Shown piece by piece: positions 41,413 to 50,817 of a DNA stretch of 64,000 nt. The translations under genes and the position numbers were made by a program. The notes under the pieces are model-generated. The model did no database searches, was not told where the DNA came from, and worked only from the letters and a program-made list of their open reading frames with translations. How positions within the stretch are numbered: the stretch's first letter is position 1; each line of letters starts with the position of its first letter. The stretch is from positions 248,001-312,000 of the forward strand of contig NZ_LRDB01000050.1 of assembly GCF_001592935.1 (NCBI RefSeq), in the 5' to 3' direction. This DNA is from Roseivirga echinicomitans (GTDB lineage Bacteria; Bacteroidota; Bacteroidia; Cytophagales; Cyclobacteriaceae).

Positions 41413-43806
41413 ATGCTTAAAAATTATATAAAAGTCGCTTTCAGAAGTCTACTGAGACAACCAGGCTATACTGCCCTCAATATTATAGGGCTAACCGTTG
41501 GAATTGCCTCTAGTCTTATCATTCTACTGTACATTTTTCATGAAACGAGTTTCGATAAACAGCATTCAAAGGGTGATCGAATCTATCGGCTTTCAACGGC
41601 CATTATTACGCCTGATAACTCATTCAAGTCAGCAACTATGACAAGTCAAGCTGCATTTACGGTTAAAAATGAAAATCCAGAGGTAGTACAGGCCGCTCGA
41701 ATGCAAGGCCTAAGTGACCAAGGTGGAATGCGATTTGATTTCAATCAAGTGAACTACTATCAAGAAAATGTCTATGCTGCTGACTCCACGATTTTCGAAT
41801 TATTTGATTACGAATTTATAGCTGGAAACCCTGAAACGGCACTGGAGGCTCCGAATTCCATTGTCATCAATAAGTCCATGGCCACCAAAATATTCAAAAA
41901 TGAAAACCCAATTGGTCAAACCATTAAAAGTGGTGTCAATAGGGAAATGTCTTTGCAAGTAACAGGCGTATATAAAGACATGTCTAACGCTTCTCATCTT
42001 ATTGCTGAGGCATTGATTTCTTGGAAGTCTGCCTTCCCAGATGGAGATACAGGTTGGGGACAGTGGGGTGTTTTTTCTTATGTTTTAGTGAATGAAGGTG
42101 TAACGCAGGAAGCGTTGCAAGCCAAGCTTGATTTGACAGTTGCTAAATACATAGATCCAATTTTTGATCCGCTTAACATCGAGACTAAAATGATACCAGT
42201 CCCGCTAAAAAGTATCCATTTGAATTCAGATTTCGATAATGAACCCGTTCCTGTTGGCAACATTCAGTATGTGCAAATATTCACTGCAATAGCAATTTTC
42301 CTTATCATTATTGCCAGCATCAACTATATGAACTTGGCCACAGCACGATCTACCAAGCGAGCAATGGAAGTGGGTTTAAGAAAAGTAATGGGTGCCCAAA
42401 GAAGTGGTTTAATAGGTCAATTTTTGACTGAATCAATTCTAATTACGCTCATATCCCTCATCTTAAGTGTTCTTGTTATAATTGCTGTTGTCCCTGCTAT
42501 TAACAGTATTGTGGGTACTCATTTGGCTATCGAGGGATTACTAAACACGAATGTGATCTTGGCGGTCATAGGTATTGTATTTGTTACAGGGTTTCTAGGT
42601 GGCTGTTACCCTGCTTTCTTTTTGTCTTCTTTTCAGCCAGCGGCTGTGCTTAAAGGAGGTGCAGGAAAATCTGGAAGCAAATTATTAAGAAAATCCTTGG
42701 TGACGATACAGTTTGCCATTTCCATCTTCATGCTCATTGGCACTTTGGTTATTTATAGTCAAATGCAATTTATCAGGAACAAAGACTTAGGTTTTGACAA
42801 AGAGCAGATGATGCAAATCGACTTTAGAAGTACCGCAGATGCAGAGAAATGGAATGTGCTTAAAAATGAATTAGTCCAAAATGCCAATATAAGTGGAACC
42901 GGATCTTCGAGTTCAACTCCCGGAAATGGTTATTCTAAAAGTGTACATCTAATCGAAACTGAAGAAGGGCCAATGGACAACCGTGGAATAAACTTTTATT
43001 GGGTTGACTATGATTTCTTTTCTACCCTAGGTGTTGATGTGGTTGAAGGGAGAAACTTCTCATCGGATTATCCTTCTGATTCTTCTCAAGCCGTAATGGT
43101 AAATGAAGCCATGGTACGAAGAATGAATTGGACAAACCCCATCGGTAAAAAAATTAATTTGTTTGGAAATGATTCTATACCCTCTGCTCTAGTGGTTGGT
43201 GTGGTGAAAGATTTCCATCAACAGTCACTTTACGATCCAATCACTCCCTTGATGTTCATTCCAAGCCTTATAAATGGTTCTGCCATTGTTAAAATCAATG
43301 GAAATATCACAGCTACAATCGACTTTATCGAGGCCGCATGGGAAAGAACATACCCAACCACAGCATTTGAATATGTATTTGTTAACGAGCGATTCATGGA
43401 AAGTTACGAGGCTGACGAAGTACGTGGAAAGCTATTTTTAGGCTTTTCTGGCATGACCATCTTGATTGCTTGTTTAGGATTATTGGGCTTGGCATCCTAC
43501 ACGGCTGAGCAGCGTTCTAAGGAAATTAGCATTAGAAAAGTGCTTGGCGCTAATACGCAAGGCCTGATTAAACTACTCGTCAAAGACTTTGTGATTCTCA
43601 TTATTATAGCTGCCATACCAGCGTCAGTCTTGGGCTATTTTTCTATGATGAGTTGGCTGGAAAGTTTCCAATTCCACATAACTCCTGGGTTTACAATATT
43701 TGCAACTGTACTGGTAGGTACTATTGTATTAACGGTGCTTACTACTGGTTATCACACTCTTAAAGCCGCTACTATTAACCCTGCACAGAAGCTGAGGGGT
43801 GAATAA
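41413..43806 (+). CDS. MacB/FtsX-type ABC transporter permease
   Basis: A 797-aa membrane protein with the double FtsX layout of Bacteroidota ABC permeases: first helix GYTALNIIGLTVGIASSLII, MacB periplasmic core (KGDRIYRLSTAIITPDNSF), helices around 280-420 (LATARSTKRAMEVGLRKVMG), a second periplasmic domain and the final FtsX block (EISIRKVLGANTQGLIKLLV). The ATPase is not encoded beside it. Export of a peptide, lipid or drug is likely. The gene is intact and close to core composition. Confidence 0.93.
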   Translation: MLKNYIKVAFRSLLRQPGYTALNIIGLTVGIASSLIILLYIFHETSFDKQHSKGDRIYRLSTAIITPDNSFKSATMTSQAAFTVKNENPEVVQAARMQGLSDQGGMRFDFNQVNYYQENVYAADSTIFELFDYEFIAGNPETALEAPNSIVINKSMATKIFKNENPIGQTIKSGVNREMSLQVTGVYKDMSNASHLIAEALISWKSAFPDGDTGWGQWGVFSYVLVNEGVTQEALQAKLDLTVAKYIDPIFDPLNIETKMIPVPLKSIHLNSDFDNEPVPVGNIQYVQIFTAIAIFLIIIASINYMNLATARSTKRAMEVGLRKVMGAQRSGLIGQFLTESILITLISLILSVLVIIAVVPAINSIVGTHLAIEGLLNTNVILAVIGIVFVTGFLGGCYPAFFLSSFQPAAVLKGGAGKSGSKLLRKSLVTIQFAISIFMLIGTLVIYSQMQFIRNKDLGFDKEQMMQIDFRSTADAEKWNVLKNELVQNANISGTGSSSSTPGNGYSKSVHLIETEEGPMDNRGINFYWVDYDFFSTLGVDVVEGRNFSSDYPSDSSQAVMVNEAMVRRMNWTNPIGKKINLFGNDSIPSALVVGVVKDFHQQSLYDPITPLMFIPSLINGSAIVKINGNITATIDFIEAAWERTYPTTAFEYVFVNERFMESYEADEVRGKLFLGFSGMTILIACLGLLGLASYTAEQRSKEISIRKVLGANTQGLIKLLVKDFVILIIIAAIPASVLGYFSMMSWLESFQFHITPGFTIFATVLVGTIVLTVLTTGYHTLKAATINPAQKLRGE

Positions 43807-44172
43807 GGAATCGAACAAATATGAATATGTAGATCTATTCTGGGTGGATACACAGATTATTGAGAATCTCAGGCCCAAATAGGTCAGAACGTATAATGTA
43901 GGCAAATCAAGAAATAGAATCTCAACTCACGGAGGAGTTCTCAGTCTAGCTTGGTTGTCATCACTGATGAATCATCTAGAATAATTGAACATAGTTATTA
44001 TCATCACGCACAAATTATTTTGATAGAGAAAATCATAGCTTACTATTATTAGAGCATACAACAGTGCATGAAATTAGCCATATCCTTTTGTTTGTAAATG
44101 CAATGGTAGTCGTTAATTAAGCGATTACTAACTTTATACAAACCAGCTGTCTGTAATCTTGAAGTATAGAAT
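43807..44172. other. Gene-free stretch without recognised content
   Basis: These 366 bases hold stop codons in all frames and only short open segments. One (44010-44120) reads VHEISHILLFVNAMVVVN, too short to assign. No repeat family of the region is present. Confidence 0.5.
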
Positions 44173-44283
44173 ATGACCTACCACCAACAAGCATCTAATA
44201 AGGGTTTGAAACAATATATCAGATGTTTTTGGTGGTTGGATAACGATTCATCCGAAAATCTTGAATACACGATTTACCCCACT
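44173..44283 (+). pseudogene. N-terminal remnant of an AraC-type regulator
   Basis: The first 37 codons read MTYHQQASNKGLKQYIRCFW, then WLDNDSSENLEYTIYPT, which match the N-terminus of AraC-family regulators with a DUF6597-like domain. At 44284 the reading frame runs into palindrome B (AATCTTCGTT-TGC-AACGAGGATT), so the rest is lost and the ORF to 44400 is a chimera of gene and repeats. Confidence 0.65.
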
Positions 44284-44314
44284 AATCTTCGTTTGCAACG
44301 AGGATTTTGCCTCC

Positions 44315-44338
44315 CTTGTTGGTGTTCTTCACCAACAA
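44315..44338. repeat. Palindrome C, copy 3
   Basis: CTTGTTGGTG-TTCTT-CACCAACAA inside the B-C-A repeat cluster after the AraC remnant. Confidence 0.88.
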
Positions 44339-44347
44339 ACCCTAATT

Positions 44348-44490
44348 CTGGTCTTCGCGTCTCGCTGAGCCCCCATCTAATATTAAAAACAGAAATGTAA
44401 TTATCTCTTTCAATCTAAGCAACGACCCCTACTAATAAAATCTAATCCGCTTAGCCTTTTAGTCTTAGCGAGACGCTAAAACTAGTGGGG
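44348..44490. mobile_element. MITE-like palindromic element A, copy 5
   Basis: CTGGTCTTCGCGTCTCGCTG at the left; AGTCTTAGCGAGACGCTAAA at the right; inner text CCCATCTAATATTAAAAACA and CTCTTTCAATCTAAG as in the other copies. It ends 12 bases from the stop codon of the S8 peptidase gene. Confidence 0.85.
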
Positions 44491-44502
44491 AGAATTAACG
44501 TA

Positions 44503-46002
44503 TCAACGCTTCATAACAGCCTTTATCGCATCATAGGCATTTACGAATCCGTGCCCACTTTGGTAATCAAAGCCCTCAGCCCCTATGTCTTCAGCAGTCT
44601 CTATCAGAATTTCTTTGATTTTCCATGGCAGTAAATCAGGATTTGCCGAGAACATTAACGAAACAATACCAGCCATATGCGGGCTAGAAAGAGAGTTTCC
44701 ATTGGCCTTGTTCAATAAGTTACCTTCCGGATCTATGCAAGGTATCTCGAAGTTTAGTGTAGCAAAATCCGGCTTGGCTACCGTGCCCTCTTTATAGTAA
44801 TCAGTATTCCATTCCACTGGCCCTTGGCTACTGAATACTGGTCGTTGCCCATCTTCACCCACTCCGGCAACTCCTAGCACCACGTTGGGTATATCCTCTG
44901 GCGTTCGCATCTGAACAGGAATCGCTGCCTCACTTGCTCCTGAAGCAAAATTCCCCGCACCTGAAATGAATACAACACCGCTCAATGTCCCGTGTTCTAG
45001 TACCTTTCTCCAATGGGTTCGGAATTCACCAAGGTTGGGCTGAGAAAAACTCATGCTATAAGTATCAGCGCCTTGCTCTATCGCCCATTCAACGGCTTGT
45101 TCAAAATTTGAACTTCCAATGACTGGCGCCCATTGTGAGTCCGGGGCAATGCCTACCGCCTGATTTGTATTGGTTTCAAGTGTCCCAGAAATCAACGCTG
45201 CGCACATATTTCCGTGAATGTTGGTTCCTCTTCGAATATTGGGTTCGTTCAGGTTGGCAAGTCCTGCATCAAAATTATAACCATGATAATCATCTATGAA
45301 GCCGTTATTATCATCATCCAAACCATTACCGGGTATTTCTCCGTCATTGGTATAAATAGTCTCTGCCAAAGCTGGAATATCTAACTTAAACCCAGAATCA
45401 TGGACCACATTCAGTGTTCCTTTTCCTGTGATGCCAAACTCACTCCATACTTCTGGCGCACGGATTCTTTTAATATTCCAAGGATAGGATTCTACACTTT
45501 CAATGTCAAAACGAGAAACGGGTTTGCTTTCGATAAACTCCGGCCCCATATCTTCCCTTTTGGTATAGGATGGAGGTCGTTTCACAAATATTTTGTCTAC
45601 TCCTTCTAATGCTTTAATAGAATTCAAGCCTTCTGTGGTAACCGTACAGGTGAAACCGTTGATAATCCAATGCTGTTTTACAGCCAAAACCTGTTCGGCA
45701 CTTTCAAGAGCGTTGAGTTGGCCCTTAACTTTATCAAAAGACGTATTGCTCAATGCCTTCAAGGCCGACACCACTTCCACCCTTAGCTCTCCCCGCTTTC
45801 TGTCATTGAATTCTTCCGCCTTTTTTAAAAAAGAATCTTCATGCTCCAAATATTGATTATCGAACCATACTACAATCGTTTGCAAGCCGTCTGTTGCAAT
45901 ATAGGCAGGGTCTAGCCAAACAGTGTGCTCATTATTTACGGAGCACATTGTAATGGTCGATAACCACAAAGCGCTTATGATCATTAATATTGAAGCTTTC
46001 AT
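44503..46002 (-). CDS. Exported S8 (subtilisin-like) serine peptidase
   Basis: A 499-aa protein with a Sec signal peptide ending TITMCS, possibly a lipobox. The catalytic triad is visible: Asp in LNVVHDSGFKLD, His in GTNIHGNMCAALISG, and Ser in NGNSLSSPHMAGIVSLMF, with the oxyanion region FISGAGNFASGASEAA. Residues 30-140 look like an I9-type propeptide (HWIINGFTCTVTTEGL). It is secreted and self-processing by family. Its codon use is close to the core genes, so it may be older in this place than its neighbours. Confidence 0.92.
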   Translation of the reverse strand: MKASILMIISALWLSTITMCSVNNEHTVWLDPAYIATDGLQTIVVWFDNQYLEHEDSFLKKAEEFNDRKRGELRVEVVSALKALSNTSFDKVKGQLNALESAEQVLAVKQHWIINGFTCTVTTEGLNSIKALEGVDKIFVKRPPSYTKREDMGPEFIESKPVSRFDIESVESYPWNIKRIRAPEVWSEFGITGKGTLNVVHDSGFKLDIPALAETIYTNDGEIPGNGLDDDNNGFIDDYHGYNFDAGLANLNEPNIRRGTNIHGNMCAALISGTLETNTNQAVGIAPDSQWAPVIGSSNFEQAVEWAIEQGADTYSMSFSQPNLGEFRTHWRKVLEHGTLSGVVFISGAGNFASGASEAAIPVQMRTPEDIPNVVLGVAGVGEDGQRPVFSSQGPVEWNTDYYKEGTVAKPDFATLNFEIPCIDPEGNLLNKANGNSLSSPHMAGIVSLMFSANPDLLPWKIKEILIETAEDIGAEGFDYQSGHGFVNAYDAIKAVMKR

Positions 46003-46080
46003 AGTGACAAGTTATGGTTATTTCAGTGAAACATTTCGCCCCTGCTGATCCTTTACATCAACAAGCCACCAGACCAGAAA

Positions 46081-46147
46081 AACACAAACACTGTTAGGCA
46101 AATTATTGCTAAACGTTTAACTTTAACTGAGTCTTAGCCTAAGTTAT
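46081..46147 (+). repeat. attC-like right half before the M23 peptidase
   Basis: CTAAACGTTTAACTTTAACT and GAGTCTTAGCCTAA, followed by the R'-like GTTATAG (46141-46147). A degenerate C palindrome lies just upstream (46043-46070). Confidence 0.5.
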
Positions 46148-46163
46148 AGTGCTTTGAAATAAG

Positions 46164-46991
46164 ATGAGAAAAATAGACATTACTATATTGATATTGGTCT
46201 TAAGTGTTCTGAATTGTTTTGGTCAAAAACAAAAAGACGAGCCCACCAGCTACCTAGATGATTTATCTTTTGAATGGATAAATGATTTGGATACACTCAA
46301 GCTTGTGGCCAAAAACGAATTATTCACCCCTATTGAAATCTACTTTACGTCAAGAGAAACTCAGGAAGAACTAAGGTCTTTTCTACTAAAACCTAAAGAC
46401 AGTTTAGAGCTCATTAAATATCATGGGCAAATACCTGAATCTACATATAAATCAAACTTTGCAGACAGTATTCGCATAGGTTATGTTTTTGGACATGATT
46501 CTGTAATTGAGCCAGATTTAGATTATTTGTACAGACTACCATTTAAGCGGAGAAAAAAGTATGAGCTAAGCCAAAGTTTCAATGGTAAATTTTCTCACAA
46601 CAGCCTAGAATCCAAGTACGCGTTAGATTTTCAGTTAAATATAGGAGAACCCGTTTATGCTGCTAGAGAAGGCACTGTGGTGAAAGTAATTGATTGGTTT
46701 ACCAAACAGGGTGGAAAGGAATTAATAAACGCTGCTAATAAAATCATTGTGCTGCACTCAGATGGCACATTAGCGAATTATGTTCATTTAGACTACAAAG
46801 GAAGTTTTGTTAAAGAAGGTGACAAAGTCGAAAGGGGACAAAAAATTGGAACCTCAGGATTGACCGGATATACACGCGGCCCTCATTTACATTTTGTAGT
46901 GCGAAAAGGAAGAGATATTTCAATTCCCATATACTTTGAAGGTTATGAAGGTAAAGTGCCAAAGATAGGGAAGCGGTATAAAGTATATTGA
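46164..46991 (+). CDS. Exported M23-family metallopeptidase
   Basis: A 275-aa protein with signal peptide (ITILILVLSVLNCFGQ). Residues 150-260 are a lysostaphin-like M23 domain: HNSLESKYALDFQLNIGEP (Zn-binding His and Asp), NKIIVLHSDGTLANYVHLDY, GDKVERGQKIGTSGLTG, and GPHLHFVVRKG (HxH). It cleaves peptidoglycan cross-bridges or glycyl peptides, or is a regulatory relative. Single gene behind an attC-like half site. Confidence 0.92.
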   Translation: MRKIDITILILVLSVLNCFGQKQKDEPTSYLDDLSFEWINDLDTLKLVAKNELFTPIEIYFTSRETQEELRSFLLKPKDSLELIKYHGQIPESTYKSNFADSIRIGYVFGHDSVIEPDLDYLYRLPFKRRKKYELSQSFNGKFSHNSLESKYALDFQLNIGEPVYAAREGTVVKVIDWFTKQGGKELINAANKIIVLHSDGTLANYVHLDYKGSFVKEGDKVERGQKIGTSGLTGYTRGPHLHFVVRKGRDISIPIYFEGYEGKVPKIGKRYKVY

Positions 46992-47049
46992 GGCAGTGCA
47001 ACTAAGTATGTGAGGGTTAGCTATAAGTACCAATAATTAATAGAGCATC

Positions 47050-47367
47050 GTGACTAAAAACAAGTTTAGTGGAAAGTTGGGGGAATTGATTGAGAGAGCA
47101 GAACGTGGAAATGAAGAAGATGTCGATTATGTAATAAGCCATCTCACTGATAATTCTACTTTAGCCATGACTCGTTATGTCGACTTTGCTTTAAGCTTAG
47201 TAGAAAATCAAAAAGGAATATCACGTTTAGAGTATTACTTGTTTAATGGAACTCTTATTCAGCGCAATTATTGTTGCTTGTTTTTCAATCGGAGGTTAGA
47301 TTATGAGCTTGTCGATCGAGCTTTCAGGGCAGGCTTAATAGATGAAATACAAGCATTTTCAAGGTAG
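47050..47367 (+). CDS. Hypothetical helical protein, 105 aa
   Basis: GTG start. A 105-aa helical protein (KLGELIERAERGNEEDVDYV, STLAMTRYVDFALSLVEN, LIQRNYCCLFFNRRLDYEL) with the look of two or three HEAT-like hairpins. A relative in style, but not clearly in sequence, is the 150-aa protein at 52559. Family unknown. It lies 58 bases after the M23 gene and may be co-transcribed. Confidence 0.55.
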   Translation: MTKNKFSGKLGELIERAERGNEEDVDYVISHLTDNSTLAMTRYVDFALSLVENQKGISRLEYYLFNGTLIQRNYCCLFFNRRLDYELVDRAFRAGLIDEIQAFSR

Positions 47368-47473
47368 ACAAACTCAAGAATACCTGTTATTTAAGAGTGC
47401 TACACAGCTAAAATCATGTAAAAAGCATTAAAACTAATTTTTTAATTGACCGTTCGCTTATTGGAAAATCGCA

Positions 47474-47983
47474 ATGAGAAAATTTAATTGTATAATTCTA
47501 TCTCTGTTCATCGTCACTTTAACTAAGTGTGCAGCGCAACAAACCTTAGCGTTTAAAACAATTTTAGACGCGACCAAAACGAGTAACACTCCTTCAAAAT
47601 TTACCAAATTCATTGAACCCTATGGATTTTGTTTTGTCGAGGAAAAAGAAATGCCAACGTTTACCTACTATACCCACTTTAAGTGTGGAACCAGTGATAT
47701 AGGCACCGAAGGCATCAGGGTTAATTTTTCAGTATCAAATGATGGCTCTTTAAATTCTTCATTCTTGACAAGAAATGAAGGTATGGTTTCCGGATTCAAA
47801 AAAGAACTTGAAGAATTTAAGTTTATTGAAACCCAAGAAAACGTTGATTTATCAAGACAGAATGCCAAATGGTACACCTCTGACAATTACCCTGAGATAT
47901 TAGTGTTGTGGGAATATAATCTTGACGAGAATAACAGAAAAGTTTGGCACATAGGTTTTGTATGGAATACACCCCAAAATTAG
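47474..47983 (+). CDS. Hypothetical exported protein, 169 aa
   Basis: A 169-aa protein with a signal/lipoprotein segment (CIILSLFIVTLTKCAAQQ, lipobox Cys). The mature part is a small alpha-beta domain (FIEPYGFCFVEEKEMPTFTY, GTSDIGTEGIRVNFSVSNDG, EILVLWEYNLDENNRKVWHI). I do not recognise a family. AT-rich like other units of this region. Confidence 0.6.
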   Translation: MRKFNCIILSLFIVTLTKCAAQQTLAFKTILDATKTSNTPSKFTKFIEPYGFCFVEEKEMPTFTYYTHFKCGTSDIGTEGIRVNFSVSNDGSLNSSFLTRNEGMVSGFKKELEEFKFIETQENVDLSRQNAKWYTSDNYPEILVLWEYNLDENNRKVWHIGFVWNTPQN

Positions 47984-48280
47984 GTCGCCTTTAGCCCCCC
48001 ACTGATAAATTAAAACAGAAAACGAACTGTGTTAATATAGAATTTCTACCTTTGTGGTCTGTTTAACTAATGCCACATATTATCTGTGTCTTTCTCAAAA
48101 GACAAACTCGACAAAACGAGTAACCAACGCATAGAAATCGCATGATTTCGTACTGCGCAGATAAGCATATCCACTTATTTCAACAAATTTTCAATAGAAG
48201 CAATTGATTACAAATCGCTTGCTTTATCACTTTGCAATGTGCTTTACATTTCAACAGTGATGATTATACAATCATTAGAA
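47984..48280. other. Gene-free stretch with a possible promoter
   Basis: The 297 bases contain TACCTTTG (48047-48054), a TAnnTTTG match, and two small palindromes (CTCGACAAAACGAG and GAAATCGCATGATTTC). No gene or known repeat family is visible. Confidence 0.4.
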
Positions 48281-49321
48281 ATGAACAGTAAACAGCTAAT
48301 AAGCAGAAACATAGAAGCATTCTATAATAAAGCATCAGAAGAAACCAGGCTTGACAAAGGCATGGGAGTATTTGAATTTGAAAGAATAAAATCACTTATA
48401 GAAAAACACATCCCATCGTCCTCTTCAACAATAATAGATGTGGGTGGCGGTACAGGAAAATACTCCGAATGGCTCGCCAAAAAAGGACATCAAGTACATT
48501 TAGTGGAGCCCGTTGCTAAACATATAAAATTGGCTCAAAATAGAGCGAACAGGTTAAAAGACACGTTTTCTATTCAACGAGGTGAGTCTCGAAAACTAAA
48601 TTTTCAAAATAATTTTGCCGACCTCATCATCCTACACGGACCACTTTATCACCTACAAAAAAAGGAAGATAGAGATTTGACCATTAGTGAAGCAAAACGA
48701 GTGTTGAAAAATGGCGGAATCATACTGGGTTTTGCCATCAATTATACGGCCTCAACGCTGGTTGGGCTTTTAAATGGTTTGATTCATAAAAGCCCATTTT
48801 TTGAAATGTGTAAAGCAGAATTGACATCAGGAATACACAATCCACCAGACGATTTTCCTTGGCTTTTGGCCGAAGCCTATTACCATACGCCTGAACAACT
48901 CAAAAACGAGTTTATGGACCAAGAATTAATCTACCTGAATACTTACGCGGTGGAAGGCATGGCTTGGTTAGACAAAGCCTACTTTACGAGTATGCTGAAT
49001 GACCACCGAAAAAAAACATTACTAGAACTCATCCGCGTCACAGAAAACGATAGCTATCTTTTACCTTTTAGCCCACATATGATGATCGCTGTACAAAAAA
49101 ATCAACTGATGGAAAGTAAAGAAAAGTACCACAAAGCACTGATAGACAACAATGGTCAACTCAATGAAATTGACCTTGGGGAAACAATTAGACTCTCAGA
49201 AAAGGAAACACAACAGATAATTGCACAGCTTTTATCAGAACATAAAATAGAATATGTCGAAAACGGAGCTTGTAATTATAGCATTATGAAAAGGGCGAAT
49301 AAGAGCGGTAAAAACTGGTGA
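48281..49321 (+). CDS. Class I methyltransferase with C-terminal helical extension
   Basis: A 346-aa enzyme from the ATG at 48281 (MNSKQLISRNIEAFYNKA); the frame extends 14 codons upstream. The SAM site IIDVGGGTGKYSEWLAKKG, VHLVEPVAKHIKLAQNRA and ADLIILHGPLYHL is clear, and LKNGGIILGFAINYTA is the post-IV strand. The last 80 residues (ALIDNNGQLNEIDLGETIRL, EKETQQIIAQLLSEHKIEYV) look like a winged-helix domain, an unusual addition. Substrate unknown. Confidence 0.85.
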   Translation: MNSKQLISRNIEAFYNKASEETRLDKGMGVFEFERIKSLIEKHIPSSSSTIIDVGGGTGKYSEWLAKKGHQVHLVEPVAKHIKLAQNRANRLKDTFSIQRGESRKLNFQNNFADLIILHGPLYHLQKKEDRDLTISEAKRVLKNGGIILGFAINYTASTLVGLLNGLIHKSPFFEMCKAELTSGIHNPPDDFPWLLAEAYYHTPEQLKNEFMDQELIYLNTYAVEGMAWLDKAYFTSMLNDHRKKTLLELIRVTENDSYLLPFSPHMMIAVQKNQLMESKEKYHKALIDNNGQLNEIDLGETIRLSEKETQQIIAQLLSEHKIEYVENGACNYSIMKRANKSGKNW

Positions 49322-49347
49322 CAAGGTTTAAGCAATACTGTCTCATT

Positions 49348-49491
49348 CTGGTCTTAGCGTCTCGCTGAGACCCCACCTAAAATTAAAAACTGAATTGTAA
49401 TTATCTCTTTACAACCTAAATAACCACCACTACTAATAAAATCTAATCTGCTTTATCTTTTAGTCTTAGCGAGACGCTAAGACTAGTGTGG
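49348..49491. mobile_element. MITE-like palindromic element A, copy 6
   Basis: CTGGTCTTAGCGTCTCGCTG at the left and TAGTCTTAGCGAGACGCTAA at the right, inner text CACCTAAAATTAAAAACTGA and CTCTTTACAACCTAAATAACC. About 144 bases. Confidence 0.85.
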
Positions 49492-49593
49492 GCTGTCTAT
49501 GGTTAACACCTCTCCTCCGAACAAACAGACTCTTACGGTTTCGTTTTCAAACTCAACCTTAGTTGACGGTAAATTGTAGATCTTTGCAATTAA
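49488..49593 (-). pseudogene. Possible gene fragment between two repeats
   Basis: On the minus strand AKIYNLPSTKVEFENETVRV and CLFGGEVLTIDSP are read without interruption between palindrome C copy 4 and element A copy 6. The composition looks protein-like, but the fragment has no start and is too short to identify. Confidence 0.25.
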
Positions 49594-49607
49594 TACACCC
49601 CTTTCCG

Positions 49608-49632
49608 CCTTTGTTGGCGTTTTCACCAACAA
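49608..49632. repeat. Palindrome C, copy 4
   Basis: CTTTGTTGGCG-TTTT-CACCAACAAG, followed by CCGCC. Confidence 0.85.
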
Positions 49633-49664
49633 GCCGCCTAGCCGCCAAAGGCTAGAAAAACACA

Positions 49665-49731
49665 ATCACCATTAGACATTTATTACTAAAGGCTTAACTT
49701 TAAAACTGAGCCTTTATTCAAGCCGTTATGT
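49665..49731 (+). repeat. attC-like right half before the beta-lactamase-like gene
   Basis: ACCATTAGACATTTATTACT and AGGCTTAACTTTAAAACTGA, followed by CAAGCC and the R'-like GTTATGT (49725-49731). Confidence 0.5.
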
Positions 49732-49764
49732 CCAATTCAGTAAAACCGCACCGCCCTTAATAGC

Positions 49765-50802
49765 ATGAAGAAGAAACAAACAAAACGAATACTCAAACTC
49801 ACGTTTATTCTCGCCAGCATCGCCTCCTTGTTTTTCGTGCCTTGGATACTGGTTTGGGCTTGGATCTTACCACTGCCTAATACCGTTCAAGAACAGGTAA
49901 ATGAGGCCCTTGATCATGGCTTTGAAGGCATTATCGTCTACGTGGACGAGGCAGGCAAAGCACCCGCATTTTATACCGCGGGCTGGCATGACAGAGAGAA
50001 TAAAATTCCTGCTAAACCACAGGCTTTATTTAAGCTGGCCAGTATTAGCAAATTATATAACGCGGTGGCCGTCACAAAGCTTGCGGCTGACGGACGTTTG
50101 TCACTGGATAAAACGCTAGCTGATTACCTTCCAGAGCTTGTAGGCGGCATCGAAAACGCTGACAAGATCACCTTGAGAATGATGGTGCAGCACAGGAGTG
50201 GCATTCCCAATTATACAGACACACCTGATTATTGGGCTGCCCCAAAAGAAAGCAGCAAAGAAAACCTCGAATTAGTGCTTGGTAAGCCCGCCAATTTTAA
50301 ACCCGATAAGGACTACGAATACAGCAATACCAATTATCTATTGCTTGCCGAAATCATGGATAAAGTGCTAGGCTACCCTCACTTTCAATTCATTCAGGAA
50401 GAAATTCTAAACCGACTTCAACTGAAAAACACTTTTGCTTCACTTGATGACGTTAATATAGATGATGTAATGAGTGGCTATCATGTCGGACATCCTTTTG
50501 ACTTAAAGACCGACAAACAAGGAATGTTGGCTTCAGCACAGGATGTCGGTATTTTCTTGAGGGCGCTCAACGATGGGTCATTGTTTGATGAAGGAGAGCA
50601 ATCCATCTATTCATCCATTTACGAGTATGAACATAAGGGATGGGTCCCTGGCTATCAGAGTATTGCCAAATACCACAAAGACATTGATGCGGTGGTGATT
50701 CAGTTTACAAACACCACTGACCCGAAATTATACAACTGGAATTTAGCGGACATTATACATGCTCGAATAGTAAAAAAACTGAGGCGTGGAAAAGACTCAT
50801 AA
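49765..50802 (+). CDS. Beta-lactamase-family serine hydrolase (class C/DD-peptidase fold)
   Basis: A 345-aa protein with an N-terminal membrane/signal segment (LTFILASIASLFFVPWIL). The nucleophile motif SxxK lies in KLASISKLYNAVAV, the YxN motif in YEYSNTNYLLLAEI, and the region GWVPGYQSIAKYHK stands in for the KTG/HxG motif. It probably hydrolyses an ester or amide outside the inner membrane; whether it degrades beta-lactams cannot be told. Single gene in a cassette-like unit. Confidence 0.9.
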   Translation: MKKKQTKRILKLTFILASIASLFFVPWILVWAWILPLPNTVQEQVNEALDHGFEGIIVYVDEAGKAPAFYTAGWHDRENKIPAKPQALFKLASISKLYNAVAVTKLAADGRLSLDKTLADYLPELVGGIENADKITLRMMVQHRSGIPNYTDTPDYWAAPKESSKENLELVLGKPANFKPDKDYEYSNTNYLLLAEIMDKVLGYPHFQFIQEEILNRLQLKNTFASLDDVNIDDVMSGYHVGHPFDLKTDKQGMLASAQDVGIFLRALNDGSLFDEGEQSIYSSIYEYEHKGWVPGYQSIAKYHKDIDAVVIQFTNTTDPKLYNWNLADIIHARIVKKLRRGKDS

Positions 50803-50817
50803 AATGTAATCCATCCG

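Noticed and set aside
44173-44400. 75-aa ORF as an intact gene
   Set aside because: Only the first 37 codons look like protein; the rest is palindrome B, C and A sequence.
49483-49665. 60-aa minus-strand ORF with GLLVKTPTKA
   Set aside because: The same text appears in ORFs at 51970-52200 and 34128-34358; it is the translation of palindrome C on the minus strand, so no separate gene is called. Only the middle part was kept as a doubtful fragment.
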